This document shows positions 43,888-51,925 of a stretch of 64,000 nucleotides of DNA, piece after piece. The stretch is taken from NCBI GenBank assembly GCA_963777285.1, contig CAVZPR010000001.1, positions 1,054,001 to 1,118,000 of the forward strand. Direction: 5' to 3'. Every line of letters starts with the position of its first letter. Positions within the stretch are counted from its first letter, which is position 1. This stretch comes from JAFARE01 sp963777285 (lineage in GTDB: Bacteria; Chloroflexota; Dormibacteria; Aeolococcales; Aeolococcaceae). A program made the translations under genes and the position numbers. The notes under the pieces are model-generated. The model was not told where the DNA came from. It was given only the letters and a program-made list of their open reading frames with translations, and made no database searches.

Positions 43888-44231
43888 CAGCGGAGGAACA
43901 CGGCCCATAGCGACAGCGCCATGAGCAGCCAGACGCCGGTGGTGGCGATGGAGCCGCGCAGCGCTCCCAGGCGCTTCACCGCCTCGACGCCTATCAGGCA
44001 CCAGACCACCAGCGCGGAGGCGCCGGCCACCATGCCCAGCGACAGCTGCTGCGCGGCGGCGACGCCGCTGACCGCGAGCGTCACGATCAGGCTCGCCAGA
44101 GCCACGGACGGCGCCGCCGAGGTGATGCCCGCCAGGCTCCGCGGACGCACCGCCTCGCCGATGAGCGCGAACAGCACCACCATGAGGCCGCCCGCGAGCG
44201 CTTTGACGATGACGATGAGTACCTGTGTCAT
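43887..44231 (-). CDS. DUF3147 family small membrane protein
   Basis: This 114-residue protein has four hydrophobic segments (about 3-23, 33-52, 60-80, 92-112) and the family pattern GGLMVVLFALIGEAVRPRSLAGITSAAPSVALASL. It matches DUF3147, whose function is unknown. It is translated just before, and coupled to, a protein that has a related membrane domain fused to PncC, so the two may form a heteromeric membrane unit. The ATG at 44231 is the first suitable start. The longer frame runs into the divergent alkB region. Confidence 0.75.
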   Translation of the reverse strand: MTQVLIVIVKALAGGLMVVLFALIGEAVRPRSLAGITSAAPSVALASLIVTLAVSGVAAAQQLSLGMVAGASALVVWCLIGVEAVKRLGALRGSIATTGVWLLMALSLWAVFLR

Positions 44232-44285
44232 GGCACCGATGGGGTCGCGGCGCGGTCGCCCGGAGCCGGGACAGTGTAATCCCGG

Positions 44286-44291
44286 TACCCT
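44286..44291 (+). promoter_or_regulatory. Putative -10 box (TACCCT) of a leaderless alkB transcript
   Basis: TACCCT lies exactly 6 bases before the ATG at 44298, and no ribosome site is present. The spacing is the same as in front of the aldehyde dehydrogenase gene. Confidence 0.4.
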
Positions 44292-44297
44292 CGAACA

Positions 44298-44915
44298 ATG
44301 GGCGCACCCTCGCTTTCCTGGCAGCCGACGCTCTTCGGCGACGAGGCCCCGTCGCCGGACCCGGCGTTTGCCACGCTCACCCGGCACCGCCTCGACGCGT
44401 CCGCTTGGCTGGACCATGCGCCCGGCTGGCTCCGCGGCGCTGATGCATTGTTCGCCGCCCTGCTCGAGTCGGCGCCATGGGAAGCGACCGAACAGGAGCT
44501 GTACGGCCGCACCGTGGTCACGCCGCGGTTGGTCGCCCGCTGGCCACGCTCAGCCGACGGCGAGGGGCTGCCGCGCGTGCTCGAGGAGATCCGCTCCTTG
44601 CTGGAGCTGCGCTACCGCAGGCCATTCAACTCGGTGAGCGCGAACCTCTACCGCGACGGTCGCAACTCCGTCGCCTGGCACGGCGACCGCATCGCTCACA
44701 GCGTGTACAACCCGCTGGTCGCCACCGTCTCGCTGGGCCATCCACGCCGCTTTCTGATGCGGCCGCGCGGCGGTCCCACGGAGCTGACCCTGCGGCTGGG
44801 CCCAGGTGACCTTGTGGTCATGGGCGGCACCAGCCAGCGCACCTGGCAGCACGCCATTCCCAAGACGGCGACGGCCGGACCGCGAATCAGCATCGCGGTG
44901 CGTCACTCAACCTGA
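44298..44915 (+). CDS. AlkB-like 2-oxoglutarate/Fe(II) dioxygenase
   Basis: This 205-residue AlkB-family protein is expected to remove alkyl groups from nucleic-acid bases (1-methyladenine, 3-methylcytosine) by oxidation. Iron ligands are His128 and Asp130 (WHGDRI) and His185 (WQHAIP). 2-Oxoglutarate contacts include Arg196 and Arg202 (PRISIAVR). SANLYRDGRNSVAWHGD is typical of the ALKBH2/3-like bacterial group. It stands alone between the divergent DUF3147 gene and the DUF7218-like gene. Confidence 0.9.
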   Translation: MGAPSLSWQPTLFGDEAPSPDPAFATLTRHRLDASAWLDHAPGWLRGADALFAALLESAPWEATEQELYGRTVVTPRLVARWPRSADGEGLPRVLEEIRSLLELRYRRPFNSVSANLYRDGRNSVAWHGDRIAHSVYNPLVATVSLGHPRRFLMRPRGGPTELTLRLGPGDLVVMGGTSQRTWQHAIPKTATAGPRISIAVRHST

Positions 44916-44976
44916 CGCAGCGCTGCTCACCGGATCGCCGCGTACTGGCGAGCGGGCGGGTGGCCGGCAGCTCGGG

Positions 44977-45138
44977 CTACTTGTGGCTGTTCCGCCCGCC
45001 GTTGCGCGACGAGGCGTTCTTGTTGCCGGCGTTGGCGTTGCTGATCGCAGCCGCGCGCTGCTTGGACATTCCCTTGTCGCGCAGCCCCTCGTACTGCTTG
45101 GGATTCTTGATCGACGGACCATGTCGCTTGCCAGGCAT
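44977..45138 (-). CDS. Small DUF7218-like protein
   Basis: This 53-residue basic protein has the pattern GPSIKNPKQYEGLRDKGMSKQRAAAISNA, known from widespread small proteins of unknown function (DUF7218 type). The ending is rich in Asn, Ser and Lys. An AAGGAG ribosome site 9 bases upstream selects the ATG at 45138. A longer frame adding 12 arginine-rich residues lacks support. A possible TATAAC -10 box lies 39 bases upstream. Confidence 0.75.
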   Translation of the reverse strand: MPGKRHGPSIKNPKQYEGLRDKGMSKQRAAAISNANAGNKNASSRNGGRNSHK

Positions 45139-45176
45139 GCCATCTCTCCTTCGGCGGCGCGGCGCGGCCGCCAAAC

Positions 45177-45195
45177 GTTATAGCGTTGCTATCAG
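45177..45195 (-). promoter_or_regulatory. Promoter/dyad-like element before the DUF7218-like gene
   Basis: Minus-strand CTGATA-N7-TATAAC matches the element before the unknown gene at 41041 at 14 of 19 positions. TATAAC could be a -10 box, giving a leader of about 30 bases that contains the AAGGAG site. Confidence 0.3.
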
Positions 45196-45250
45196 CTTAG
45201 ACCCGTGCACCAGGGCTGGCAAGCATGGTCAGGAACCTCTGGCGACGACG

Positions 45251-45334
45251 TGCCGAGGAAGGGAGTCGAACCCTTACGCCCTTACGAGCACAGCGCCCTG
45301 AACGCTGCGTGTCTGCCAGTTCCACCACCTCGGC
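45251..45334 (-). tRNA. tRNA-Leu (anticodon CAG)
   Basis: The acceptor stem pairs GCCGAGG with CCTCGGC, followed by discriminator A. The D-loop region is TGGTGGAACTGGCAGACACG. The anticodon stem-loop is CAGCG-TTCAGGG-CGCTG, giving anticodon CAG. A long variable arm and the GGTTCGACTCC T-loop complete a class II leucine tRNA. The CCA end is not encoded. It reads CUG, the most used leucine codon in such a GC-rich genome. Confidence 0.95.
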
Positions 45335-45376
45335 GCGGCGGTGCTGATCGTACCAGCCGCTCGAATGCCGTCACTC

Positions 45377-46973
45377 TCAGGCTCTCTGCCACAGCGCGAC
45401 GTCATCGAAGCGCGCGGCGCTGCCCCCGGTCGCGGAGATCGAGAACACCCGCATCGGCACCCGCACCACGTACGAGACGACCGGCGTGTAGAGGAAGACC
45501 GCAGGGGCATCGGCGAGGAGGTCGCGGTCGACGGACTGTGCCGCGGCAACGCGCGCCTGCGCGTCCGAGGCTGTCGCCAGCGTGTCCAGCGCCTGGTCGA
45601 GAAATGGGTCGGTGGCGCCGCCGGACACGTTGAAGCCCTGCGGCGGCTGCGCATTGGATCTCCAGAACGAGCTGACGTCGGGGTCGGGCACGTTGTCCCA
45701 ATCGCCGAGAGCGATGTCGAACGCGTGGGGGATGATCGTGCCCGAGACGAACCCCGCGGGCGACACAGATACGACGCTCAGCGTCACGCCGATCGCCGCG
45801 AGCTGTCGCGCCACCTCGCCGGCCACCGCGGGCAGCGGATCCGCTGCCGGCACGACGAGGCTGAACGCGAGCACCGTCCCCCGGCGCACTCGGACCCCGG
45901 CGGGGCCGATGGCCCAGCCGTCCGCCTGCAATGCTGCAGCTGCAGCTTGCGGCGATGTGAAAGCCTGCGGCGAGCCGCGCGACGCCCACGGCAAACCCGC
46001 CGACACCGCCCCGACCTGCTGCAGCCCGCCACGGCCGCGCAGCGCCCCGGCGATGATCGCCGCGCGGTCTACTGCCAGGCCCAGTGCGTGGCGCACGACG
46101 GCATCGTCGAGCCCGGGAACGCGCTCGTTGAACAGCATGATCAACGAAGCGCCACGTGGCGATCTGGTACGCGTGCGCGCCGCCCACGGACATCAGGCGC
46201 GCGCGCTGAGACGGCGTCACCGTCAGAGCCGCGTCCACCTCCCCGGACGAGAACGCCGCGGCCAGGTCGTTGAAGGTGCTATACAGCAGCAGCTCGATCG
46301 ACTGCATCAGCGGCGGCACCGCGGCGTACGGATTGGCGTGCAGCAACACGCGCTCGTCGTTGCTCGATTGCACCGCATACGGCCCCGACGTGACCAGTGG
46401 CGTCAAGGGCGTGACTGCGATCGAGGCCAGGCGCTGGCGCGACAGCCCGCCGAAGGGCAGGATCGAGAGCTGCGTCAGCGTCGCCGGAAACGACGCCCGC
46501 TGCGCAGGCAGGATGAAGGTGACCAGGTCTCCTGCCGCCGTCACCTTCACGCCCTGCAGCAGGGCGCTGAGCACGTGGTCGGCGGCGGGGGACGTCTGGA
46601 CGAACGCGACGGTGGCCGTGACGTCGGCCGGGGTGATGGGCGTCCCGTCCGACCATCGCAGACCGGTGGCCAGCGCCACCGCCACCCGGAGCCCGTTGGT
46701 GCTCACTGTGAAGGAGCGCGCCAGGTCGGGCCTGGGGTATGCGTCCGCGTCGAGTCGCAGCAGGCTGCGATACAAGAGGTGTCCCACGTCGTGCACCGCG
46801 GGGTCGGCACCGGCCAGGAGCGGGTCCAGGGGCAGCGGTCGCGACGCGACAAGGAGGCCCTCGCGAAACGACGGCGCGCTGCTGGCGGTGAAGTGCGCGA
46901 CGAGTGCGTAGCCGAGAGAGCCGGCCGCGATGACCGCCAGGGCGGCGGCGGCGAGCAGCTCCGTGCGCCGCAG
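45377..46973 (-). pseudogene. Frameshifted SBP family 5 (peptide/oligosaccharide-binding) protein
   Basis: Two adjoining frames together make one family-5 binding protein of about 530 residues. The first frame has an N-terminal membrane anchor (LLAAAALAVIAAGSLGYALVAHF), then LARSFTVSTNGLRV and GLRWSDGTPITPADVTATV. It runs into the second at about 46145, where one extra base shifts TWRF to the frame continuing LIMLFNERVPGLDDAVVRHALGLAVDR. The rest is intact to the stop. No ATG, GTG or TTG fits the start; a CTG at 46973 is one candidate. It follows secG by 14 bp. It could be a true pseudogene or an assembly error. No transporter genes are adjacent. Confidence 0.75.
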
Positions 46974-46987
46974 GCGCCGGAGCCTGC

Positions 46988-47221
46988 CTACTTGTTGACG
47001 TACGTCGTGAGGATGGAGACGGCGACGAAGAGCACGATCATCAGCGCCGCGAAGCGAAGCAGGCTCGCCTCCAGGCCGCGCCTCCGGCGGTAGCCGCCGC
47101 CGGCGTCGCCACCACCGCCGATCGTGCCGCCCAGCCCGGTCGCCTTCGGGGTCTGGAGCAGGATGCCAAGGATCAGGAACACGGCGATCACGTCCTGAGC
47201 GATGGCGAGGGCTGTGCTCAC
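46988..47221 (-). CDS. secG: Preprotein translocase subunit SecG
   Basis: This 77-residue protein has two membrane segments (about 5-22 and 56-74). The LGILLQTPKATGLGGTIGGG stretch between them is the SecG signature. It supports SecYEG-mediated export. SecG is commonly the gene after tpiA in high-GC Gram-positive glycolysis loci. Here gpmI and a plus-strand lipoprotein gene lie between. The GTG start is at 47221. Confidence 0.9.
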   Translation of the reverse strand: MSTALAIAQDVIAVFLILGILLQTPKATGLGGTIGGGGDAGGGYRRRRGLEASLLRFAALMIVLFVAVSILTTYVNK

Positions 47222-47330
47222 CCAAACAAACCTCCTACGAGCAAGGCAGCGGACCGCGGCCAGTATAGGGGGCGTCCGAGCAGCCGCCCTTCCGGGTGCA
47301 CACCCAAAGCGGCAGCCGCGATGCTACTTC

Positions 47331-47352
47331 TCTGTGATACTGTATCCACAGA
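47331..47352. promoter_or_regulatory. Dyad abutting the start of the PLD-like lipoprotein gene
   Basis: TCTGT-GATAC-T-GTATC-C-ACAGA is a nested inverted repeat ending at the base before the ATG at 47353. TACTGT (47338-47343) inside it could be a -10 box 9 bases from the ATG, and there is no ribosome site. A regulator bound here would cover the promoter. Confidence 0.4.
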
Positions 47353-48420
47353 ATGTCTCTGCTGCGTAAGGCGCCCGGGGCTGGGCTCGGCCGCCTCTTC
47401 GCCATCGCATGCGTCGCGGGACTGGCCGCCACCGGCTGCACACCGATCCTCGACGGCAGAGCCGCGGGTCCCGCCGGGGCGGTCCTGCTCCCGCCGGCGG
47501 GCCCGGTCGCCGTGGGCGCCGACCGGATCACGCTGCTGCGCAGCGGCCCGCCCACGTTCACGGTGCTGCGGAGCCTCATCGACGCCGCCCGCGTGAGCGT
47601 GCACGTTGAGGTGTACGAGCTGGGCAAGCCCGATCTGCTCACAGCGCTCGACAGCGCCGAGCGCCGTGGCGTGGCGGTCACGTTGATCGACGACCCCTCG
47701 GAGCTCAGCAGCGTGGCGGCTGCGGTGACGCTGCGTGCCCACCGGGTCGACGTGGTCGACTACCCGGTGCGCCGGCTGATGATCGACCACGTCAAGCTGC
47801 TGGTCGTAGACGGCCAGGTTGCGGTCGTGGGTGGCATCAACTGGGGTGTCAGCTCACCGGCAAACCACGACTACGACGCCGAGATCCGCGGCCCTGCGGT
47901 GGGCAACCTTGATCGCGTGTTCCTGCGCGACCTGGTCACCTGCGGCGTCCCGGTTGCGGTTCCACCAGCGCAACCCGATCCCGCGGTCATCATTGCCGCC
48001 ACATTGCCGGGCACCGAGATACGTCCGCTGGCTCTGGACCTCATCAACTCAGCCCGGACCTCGCTCGACCTGGAGCTCTTCGTGCTCACCGACACCGGCA
48101 TCGTCCACGCGCTCGAGGCTGCCCGCGTCCGGGGCGTCGCGATCCGCGTGTTGCTCGACCCGTCGCAGCACTCGAGTGACCCCGCGTACCAAGCCCTGCT
48201 CGGCGCCGGCGTCGATGTGCGCTGGTATCGCTCGCACGGCGAACTGCTTCACGCAAAGGCGATCGTGGCCGACGCCGGTCGTGTGCTCTTCGGCAGCGCC
48301 AACTGGTCGGGTGGAGGGTTCGCACGCAACCACGAGCTCGACATCGAGGTGCCGCAGTCGCCGCAGCTGGCCGCGGCCATGCTGGCCCAGATGTCGCTCG
48401 ACTGGCAGGCCAGCGGCTGA
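47353..48420 (+). CDS. Phospholipase-D-like lipoprotein with two HKD motifs
   Basis: This 355-residue protein has a lipoprotein signal (LAATGC, Cys29) followed by two PLD-type domains. The first active site is His146-Lys148-Asp153 in HVKLLVVDGQVAVVGGINWG. The second is His300-Lys302-Asp307 in LHAKAIVADAGRVLFGSANWSG. Both histidines and lysines are present, so one composite active site is expected, as in cardiolipin synthase and phospholipase D. Being a lipoprotein it would act outside the cytoplasmic membrane. It is inserted on the opposite strand between gpmI and secG. Confidence 0.85.
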   Translation: MSLLRKAPGAGLGRLFAIACVAGLAATGCTPILDGRAAGPAGAVLLPPAGPVAVGADRITLLRSGPPTFTVLRSLIDAARVSVHVEVYELGKPDLLTALDSAERRGVAVTLIDDPSELSSVAAAVTLRAHRVDVVDYPVRRLMIDHVKLLVVDGQVAVVGGINWGVSSPANHDYDAEIRGPAVGNLDRVFLRDLVTCGVPVAVPPAQPDPAVIIAATLPGTEIRPLALDLINSARTSLDLELFVLTDTGIVHALEAARVRGVAIRVLLDPSQHSSDPAYQALLGAGVDVRWYRSHGELLHAKAIVADAGRVLFGSANWSGGGFARNHELDIEVPQSPQLAAAMLAQMSLDWQASG

Positions 48421-48431
48421 GCAAGAGCGGC

Positions 48432-49961
48432 TCAGGCGCAGAGCGAGGTACCCGTCATCTCCGGCGGAACCTCGAGGCCCATGACCTGCAGCACCGTGGG
48501 CGCCACGTCGCGCAGGCCGCCGTCCTCGCGCAGCGAGGCGCACGCGGTTCCACACAGCAGCACCGGGACCGGGCTGGTGGTGTGCGCCGTGAGCGGCGAT
48601 CCATCGCGGCGGTCGATCTTGTACTCCGCGTTGCCGTGGTCCGCGGTGACCAGGAGCGCACCGCCGCTGTCGAGCGCCGCGTCCGCGATGCGACCGACGC
48701 ACCCGTCGATCGCCATGACGGCGCGGACCGTGGCGGCGAAGTCTCCCGTGTGCCCGACCATGTCCGCGTTGGCGAAGTTCACCACGACCAGGGCGTCGCC
48801 TGCCGCGGCCAGGCGCTGCACCGCGGCGTCCGCCACCGCTTCGGCACTCATCTCCGGCACCGCGTCATAGGTCGCGACGCGGGGTGACGGCACCAGGAGC
48901 CGCTCCTCGCCGTCGAAGGCGCGTTCCCGGCCCCCGTTGATGAAGTACGTGACGTGCGCGTACTTCTCGGTCTCTGCCACGTGGAACTGCCGCAGCCCGG
49001 CGCTGCTCACCTGCTCCGCGAGCGTTTGCGCTACGTTCTCGCGCGGGAACGCCACCGCCCCGGGCAAGCCACGTTCGTACTCCGTGAACGTCACCAGATC
49101 GAGGTCCCGCAGCACGCGAGAGCGCGCGAACCCGGTGAACTGCGGGTCCACCAGCGCGTGCACCAGCTGCCGGGCGCGATCGGGCCGGAAGTTGAAGAAG
49201 ATGACGCTGTCGCCGTCCTCGACGCGCACCCGCCCGCCGCGCTGCACAACGGACGCGGGCGGCAGGAATTCGTCCGTGACCCCGAGTGCGTACTGGCTCT
49301 CGATGTATGCCACCGGATCGGCCGCGACGCCGTCGCCGCCTCCGGCGATCACCTCGTAGGCGCGCTCGGTGCGGTCCCAGCGCTTGTCCCGGTCCATCGC
49401 GTAGTACCGGCCGCTGACGGAGGCGATCGCGCCGGTGCCGCCCCGCTGCAGCCCGTCGCAGAACGCCTGCATGTAACCGGCGGCGCTGCTGGGCGGCTCG
49501 TCGCGGCCGTCGGTGAACGCGTGGAACCACACCGAGTGCACGCCGCGGCGCCGGGCCATCTCTGCCAGCGCGATCGCGTGGTCCTGGTGGCTGTGCACGC
49601 CCCCGGGCGACACCAAACCCAAGCAGTGCACCGCGCGCGAGCTCGCCTTCGCTCTGTCCATCGCCGCGCACAACACCGCGTTCTCATAGAAGGAGCCGTC
49701 CTCGATGGCGCGGTTGATCCGCGAGAGCGGCTGGTACACGACCCGGCCCGCACCGATCGTGAGGTGACCCACTTCGGAGTTGCCCTGCTGCCCCGGCGGC
49801 AGTCCCACCGCCTCGCCGCTTGCACCCACGAGCGTGTGCGGCCAGCGGCGCATGAGGTCGTCGATCCGCGGCGTCCGCGCCTGGGCGATCGCGTTGCCGA
49901 ACTCGTCCGCGTTGAAGCCCCAGCCGTCGAGGATGACGAGCGCGAAAGGCCTGCCGCTCAT
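48432..49961 (-). CDS. gpmI: 2,3-bisphosphoglycerate-independent phosphoglycerate mutase
   Basis: This manganese-dependent mutase of 509 residues interconverts 3- and 2-phosphoglycerate. It has LVILDGWGF (metal Asp12), the nucleophile Ser62 in QGNSEVGH, PGGVHSHQDH, FTDGRDEPP, NFRPDRARQL, and the C-terminal metal site NADMVGHTG and TADHGNAE. The length is normal. The ATG overlaps the tpiA stop (ATGA). It is the last gene of gap-pgk-tpiA-gpmI. Confidence 0.97.
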   Translation of the reverse strand: MSGRPFALVILDGWGFNADEFGNAIAQARTPRIDDLMRRWPHTLVGASGEAVGLPPGQQGNSEVGHLTIGAGRVVYQPLSRINRAIEDGSFYENAVLCAAMDRAKASSRAVHCLGLVSPGGVHSHQDHAIALAEMARRRGVHSVWFHAFTDGRDEPPSSAAGYMQAFCDGLQRGGTGAIASVSGRYYAMDRDKRWDRTERAYEVIAGGGDGVAADPVAYIESQYALGVTDEFLPPASVVQRGGRVRVEDGDSVIFFNFRPDRARQLVHALVDPQFTGFARSRVLRDLDLVTFTEYERGLPGAVAFPRENVAQTLAEQVSSAGLRQFHVAETEKYAHVTYFINGGRERAFDGEERLLVPSPRVATYDAVPEMSAEAVADAAVQRLAAAGDALVVVNFANADMVGHTGDFAATVRAVMAIDGCVGRIADAALDSGGALLVTADHGNAEYKIDRRDGSPLTAHTTSPVPVLLCGTACASLREDGGLRDVAPTVLQVMGLEVPPEMTGTSLCA

Positions 49962-50725
49962 CCCGCACCGGCGGCGCGCGCGCACGCCGCCTGCACGATG
50001 GCCGCGAAGTGCTCGCTGTGCAGGCTGGCGCCTCCCACCAGCCCGCCGTCGATGTCGGGCTCGTCGAAGAGTGCTGCAGCGTTCTCCGGCGTGACGCTCC
50101 CGCCGTAGAGCACGGCAGTGCCGTCCACGCCGTGCCGCCGGCGCAGCTGCGCCTTGATGTGGGCACACACCTCCTGCGCCTGAGCCGGCGTCGCGGTGCG
50201 TCCGGTGCCGATGGCCCAGACCGGTTCGTACGCGATCACGAAGCCGGTTTGGGACGGAGCTGGCGAGAACTGCGCGAAGGCTGCGTCCAGCTGGCGTTCC
50301 ACCACCGTGAACGTCTCGCCGCCGTCGCGTTCCGCCTCAGTCTCGCCGACGGCGACGATCACGCGCAGCCCGGCGGTCAGCGCGGCGGCAACCTTGCGGC
50401 CCACCTCGTCATCGCTCTCGCCGAGGATGTGGCGGCGCTCCGAGTGCCCCACCAGCGCCAGGTCGCACCAGCCGGCGAGCATGAGCGGCGAGATCTCGCC
50501 CGTGTAGGCTCCGGCGCTCTCCCAGAACACATCCTGGGCGCCGAGCCGCACCTCGCTGCCGCGCAGCACGTCGCGGATCGCCCAGAGATGGGTGAAGGGC
50601 GGCAGCAGCGCCACCTCCACGCCGGGCGTGGCGCCGAGGGCGGCGAGCGTGCGCCGCGCCAGGGCGACCCCCTCCTCGACGGTGGTGTTCATCTTCCAGT
50701 TGCCGGCGATCAGCACGCTGCTCAC
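49958..50725 (-). CDS. tpiA: Triose-phosphate isomerase
   Basis: This 255-residue TIM-barrel enzyme interconverts dihydroxyacetone phosphate and glyceraldehyde 3-phosphate. It shows AGNWKMN (Lys11), the electrophile His in LVGHSERRH, the catalytic Glu in AYEPVWAIGTG, and the phosphate-binding YGGSVTPENA and GGASL. The GTG start overlaps the pgk stop, so translation is coupled. Confidence 0.97.
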   Translation of the reverse strand: MSSVLIAGNWKMNTTVEEGVALARRTLAALGATPGVEVALLPPFTHLWAIRDVLRGSEVRLGAQDVFWESAGAYTGEISPLMLAGWCDLALVGHSERRHILGESDDEVGRKVAAALTAGLRVIVAVGETEAERDGGETFTVVERQLDAAFAQFSPAPSQTGFVIAYEPVWAIGTGRTATPAQAQEVCAHIKAQLRRRHGVDGTAVLYGGSVTPENAAALFDEPDIDGGLVGGASLHSEHFAAIVQAACARAAGAG

Positions 50726-51918
50726 CCCGCCGCGGTCACGCGATCGCGCAGCGCGGCAACCCCCGGAAGCGTCGCGCCTTCCAACAGCTCGATGGTGGCA
50801 CCGCCGCCGGTACTGATATGGTCGATCTTGTCAGCAACACCGGCTTCGCTGAGCGCCGCGGCCAGGTCGCCGCCGCCGACCACCACCTCGGCGCGGCTGT
50901 CCGCGAGCGCCCGCGCGACCGCGCGCGTGCCGGCCGCGAATGACGGGATCTCATAGATCCCCAGAGGTCCGTTCCACACCACCGTGGCGGCGGCGGCGCA
51001 GTCGGCCTCGATCGCGGCGCACGTCGCCGGTCCCACGTCGACGACCATCTCGCCGTCGGGGATGCCGCGCGGCGGGACCACGCGCGTCGCGGCGCCGTCC
51101 GTCGCCGCCGCAGCCACGACGAGGTCGCGCGGCAGCTCCAGCCGGCCTCGACGCGATCCCATCGACGCGAGCATCTCGCGGGCCACGGCCACCTGGTCCT
51201 CCTCGACCAGCGACGTGCCAGTGGTCAGGCCCTGCGCCCGAAAGAACGTGCAGGCCATGGCGCCGCCGACCCAGAGCACGTCGACCCGGGAGGCGAGACT
51301 CTCCAGCACCTTGATCTTGCTCGAGATCTTGGCCCCGCCGATGATCGCCAGCAGCGGCCGCCGCGGATCCTCGAGCACACGCCCCAGCACCTCCCGCTCG
51401 CGCGCCATCAGCCTGCCCGCCACCGAAGGCAGCAGGTGCGCCACGCCCTCGGTCGACGCGTGGGCGCGATGCGCCGCACCGAAGGCGTCGTTGACGTAGA
51501 CGTCGCCCAGGGACGCCAGCGCGGCCGCGAATTCAGCGTCGTTCGCCTCCTCACCGGGCTCGAAGCGCACGTTCTCCAGCATCGCAACCTCGCCGTCGCG
51601 AAGCCCGGCGACCACGCGGTGCGCATCGTCGCCCGTGACGTCGTGCGCCACCGCCACCTCGGCGCCGAGCAGCTCACCCAGCCGCCGTGCCAGCGGCGCG
51701 ACGCGGAGCGCCTCGTCGACCCGCCCCTGGGGTCGCCCCAGGTGCGTGACCACGACGACACGTGCACCCCGCACGCGCAGTGCCTCGATGGTGGGCAGCG
51801 CCGCGCGGATGCGGCGGTCGTCGACGATCACGCCGTCGCGCAGCGGCACGTTGAAGTCGACGCGGAGCAGCACGCGCCTGCCGGCGACGTCCACGTCGTC
51901 GATGGTGGCCTTGGTCAC
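50722..51918 (-). CDS. pgk: Phosphoglycerate kinase
   Basis: This monomeric two-domain kinase of 398 residues makes ATP from 1,3-bisphosphoglycerate. It has RVDFNVP at the N-terminus, VVVTHLGRPQG, ENVRFEPGEE, NDAFGAAHRAHAS, the nucleotide-domain GGAKISSKI, and the C-terminal ISTGGGATIELLEG. The GTG start lies 7 bp after the gap stop. Confidence 0.97.
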   Translation of the reverse strand: MTKATIDDVDVAGRRVLLRVDFNVPLRDGVIVDDRRIRAALPTIEALRVRGARVVVVTHLGRPQGRVDEALRVAPLARRLGELLGAEVAVAHDVTGDDAHRVVAGLRDGEVAMLENVRFEPGEEANDAEFAAALASLGDVYVNDAFGAAHRAHASTEGVAHLLPSVAGRLMAREREVLGRVLEDPRRPLLAIIGGAKISSKIKVLESLASRVDVLWVGGAMACTFFRAQGLTTGTSLVEEDQVAVAREMLASMGSRRGRLELPRDLVVAAAATDGAATRVVPPRGIPDGEMVVDVGPATCAAIEADCAAAATVVWNGPLGIYEIPSFAAGTRAVARALADSRAEVVVGGGDLAAALSEAGVADKIDHISTGGGATIELLEGATLPGVAALRDRVTAAG

Positions 51919-51925
51919 GCGGCGC

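Noticed and set aside
44916..44976. Possible terminator hairpin between alkB and the DUF7218-like gene
   Set aside because: The best stem is about 5 bp (TCGCC/GGCGA) with no T-run, not better than chance in this GC-rich DNA.
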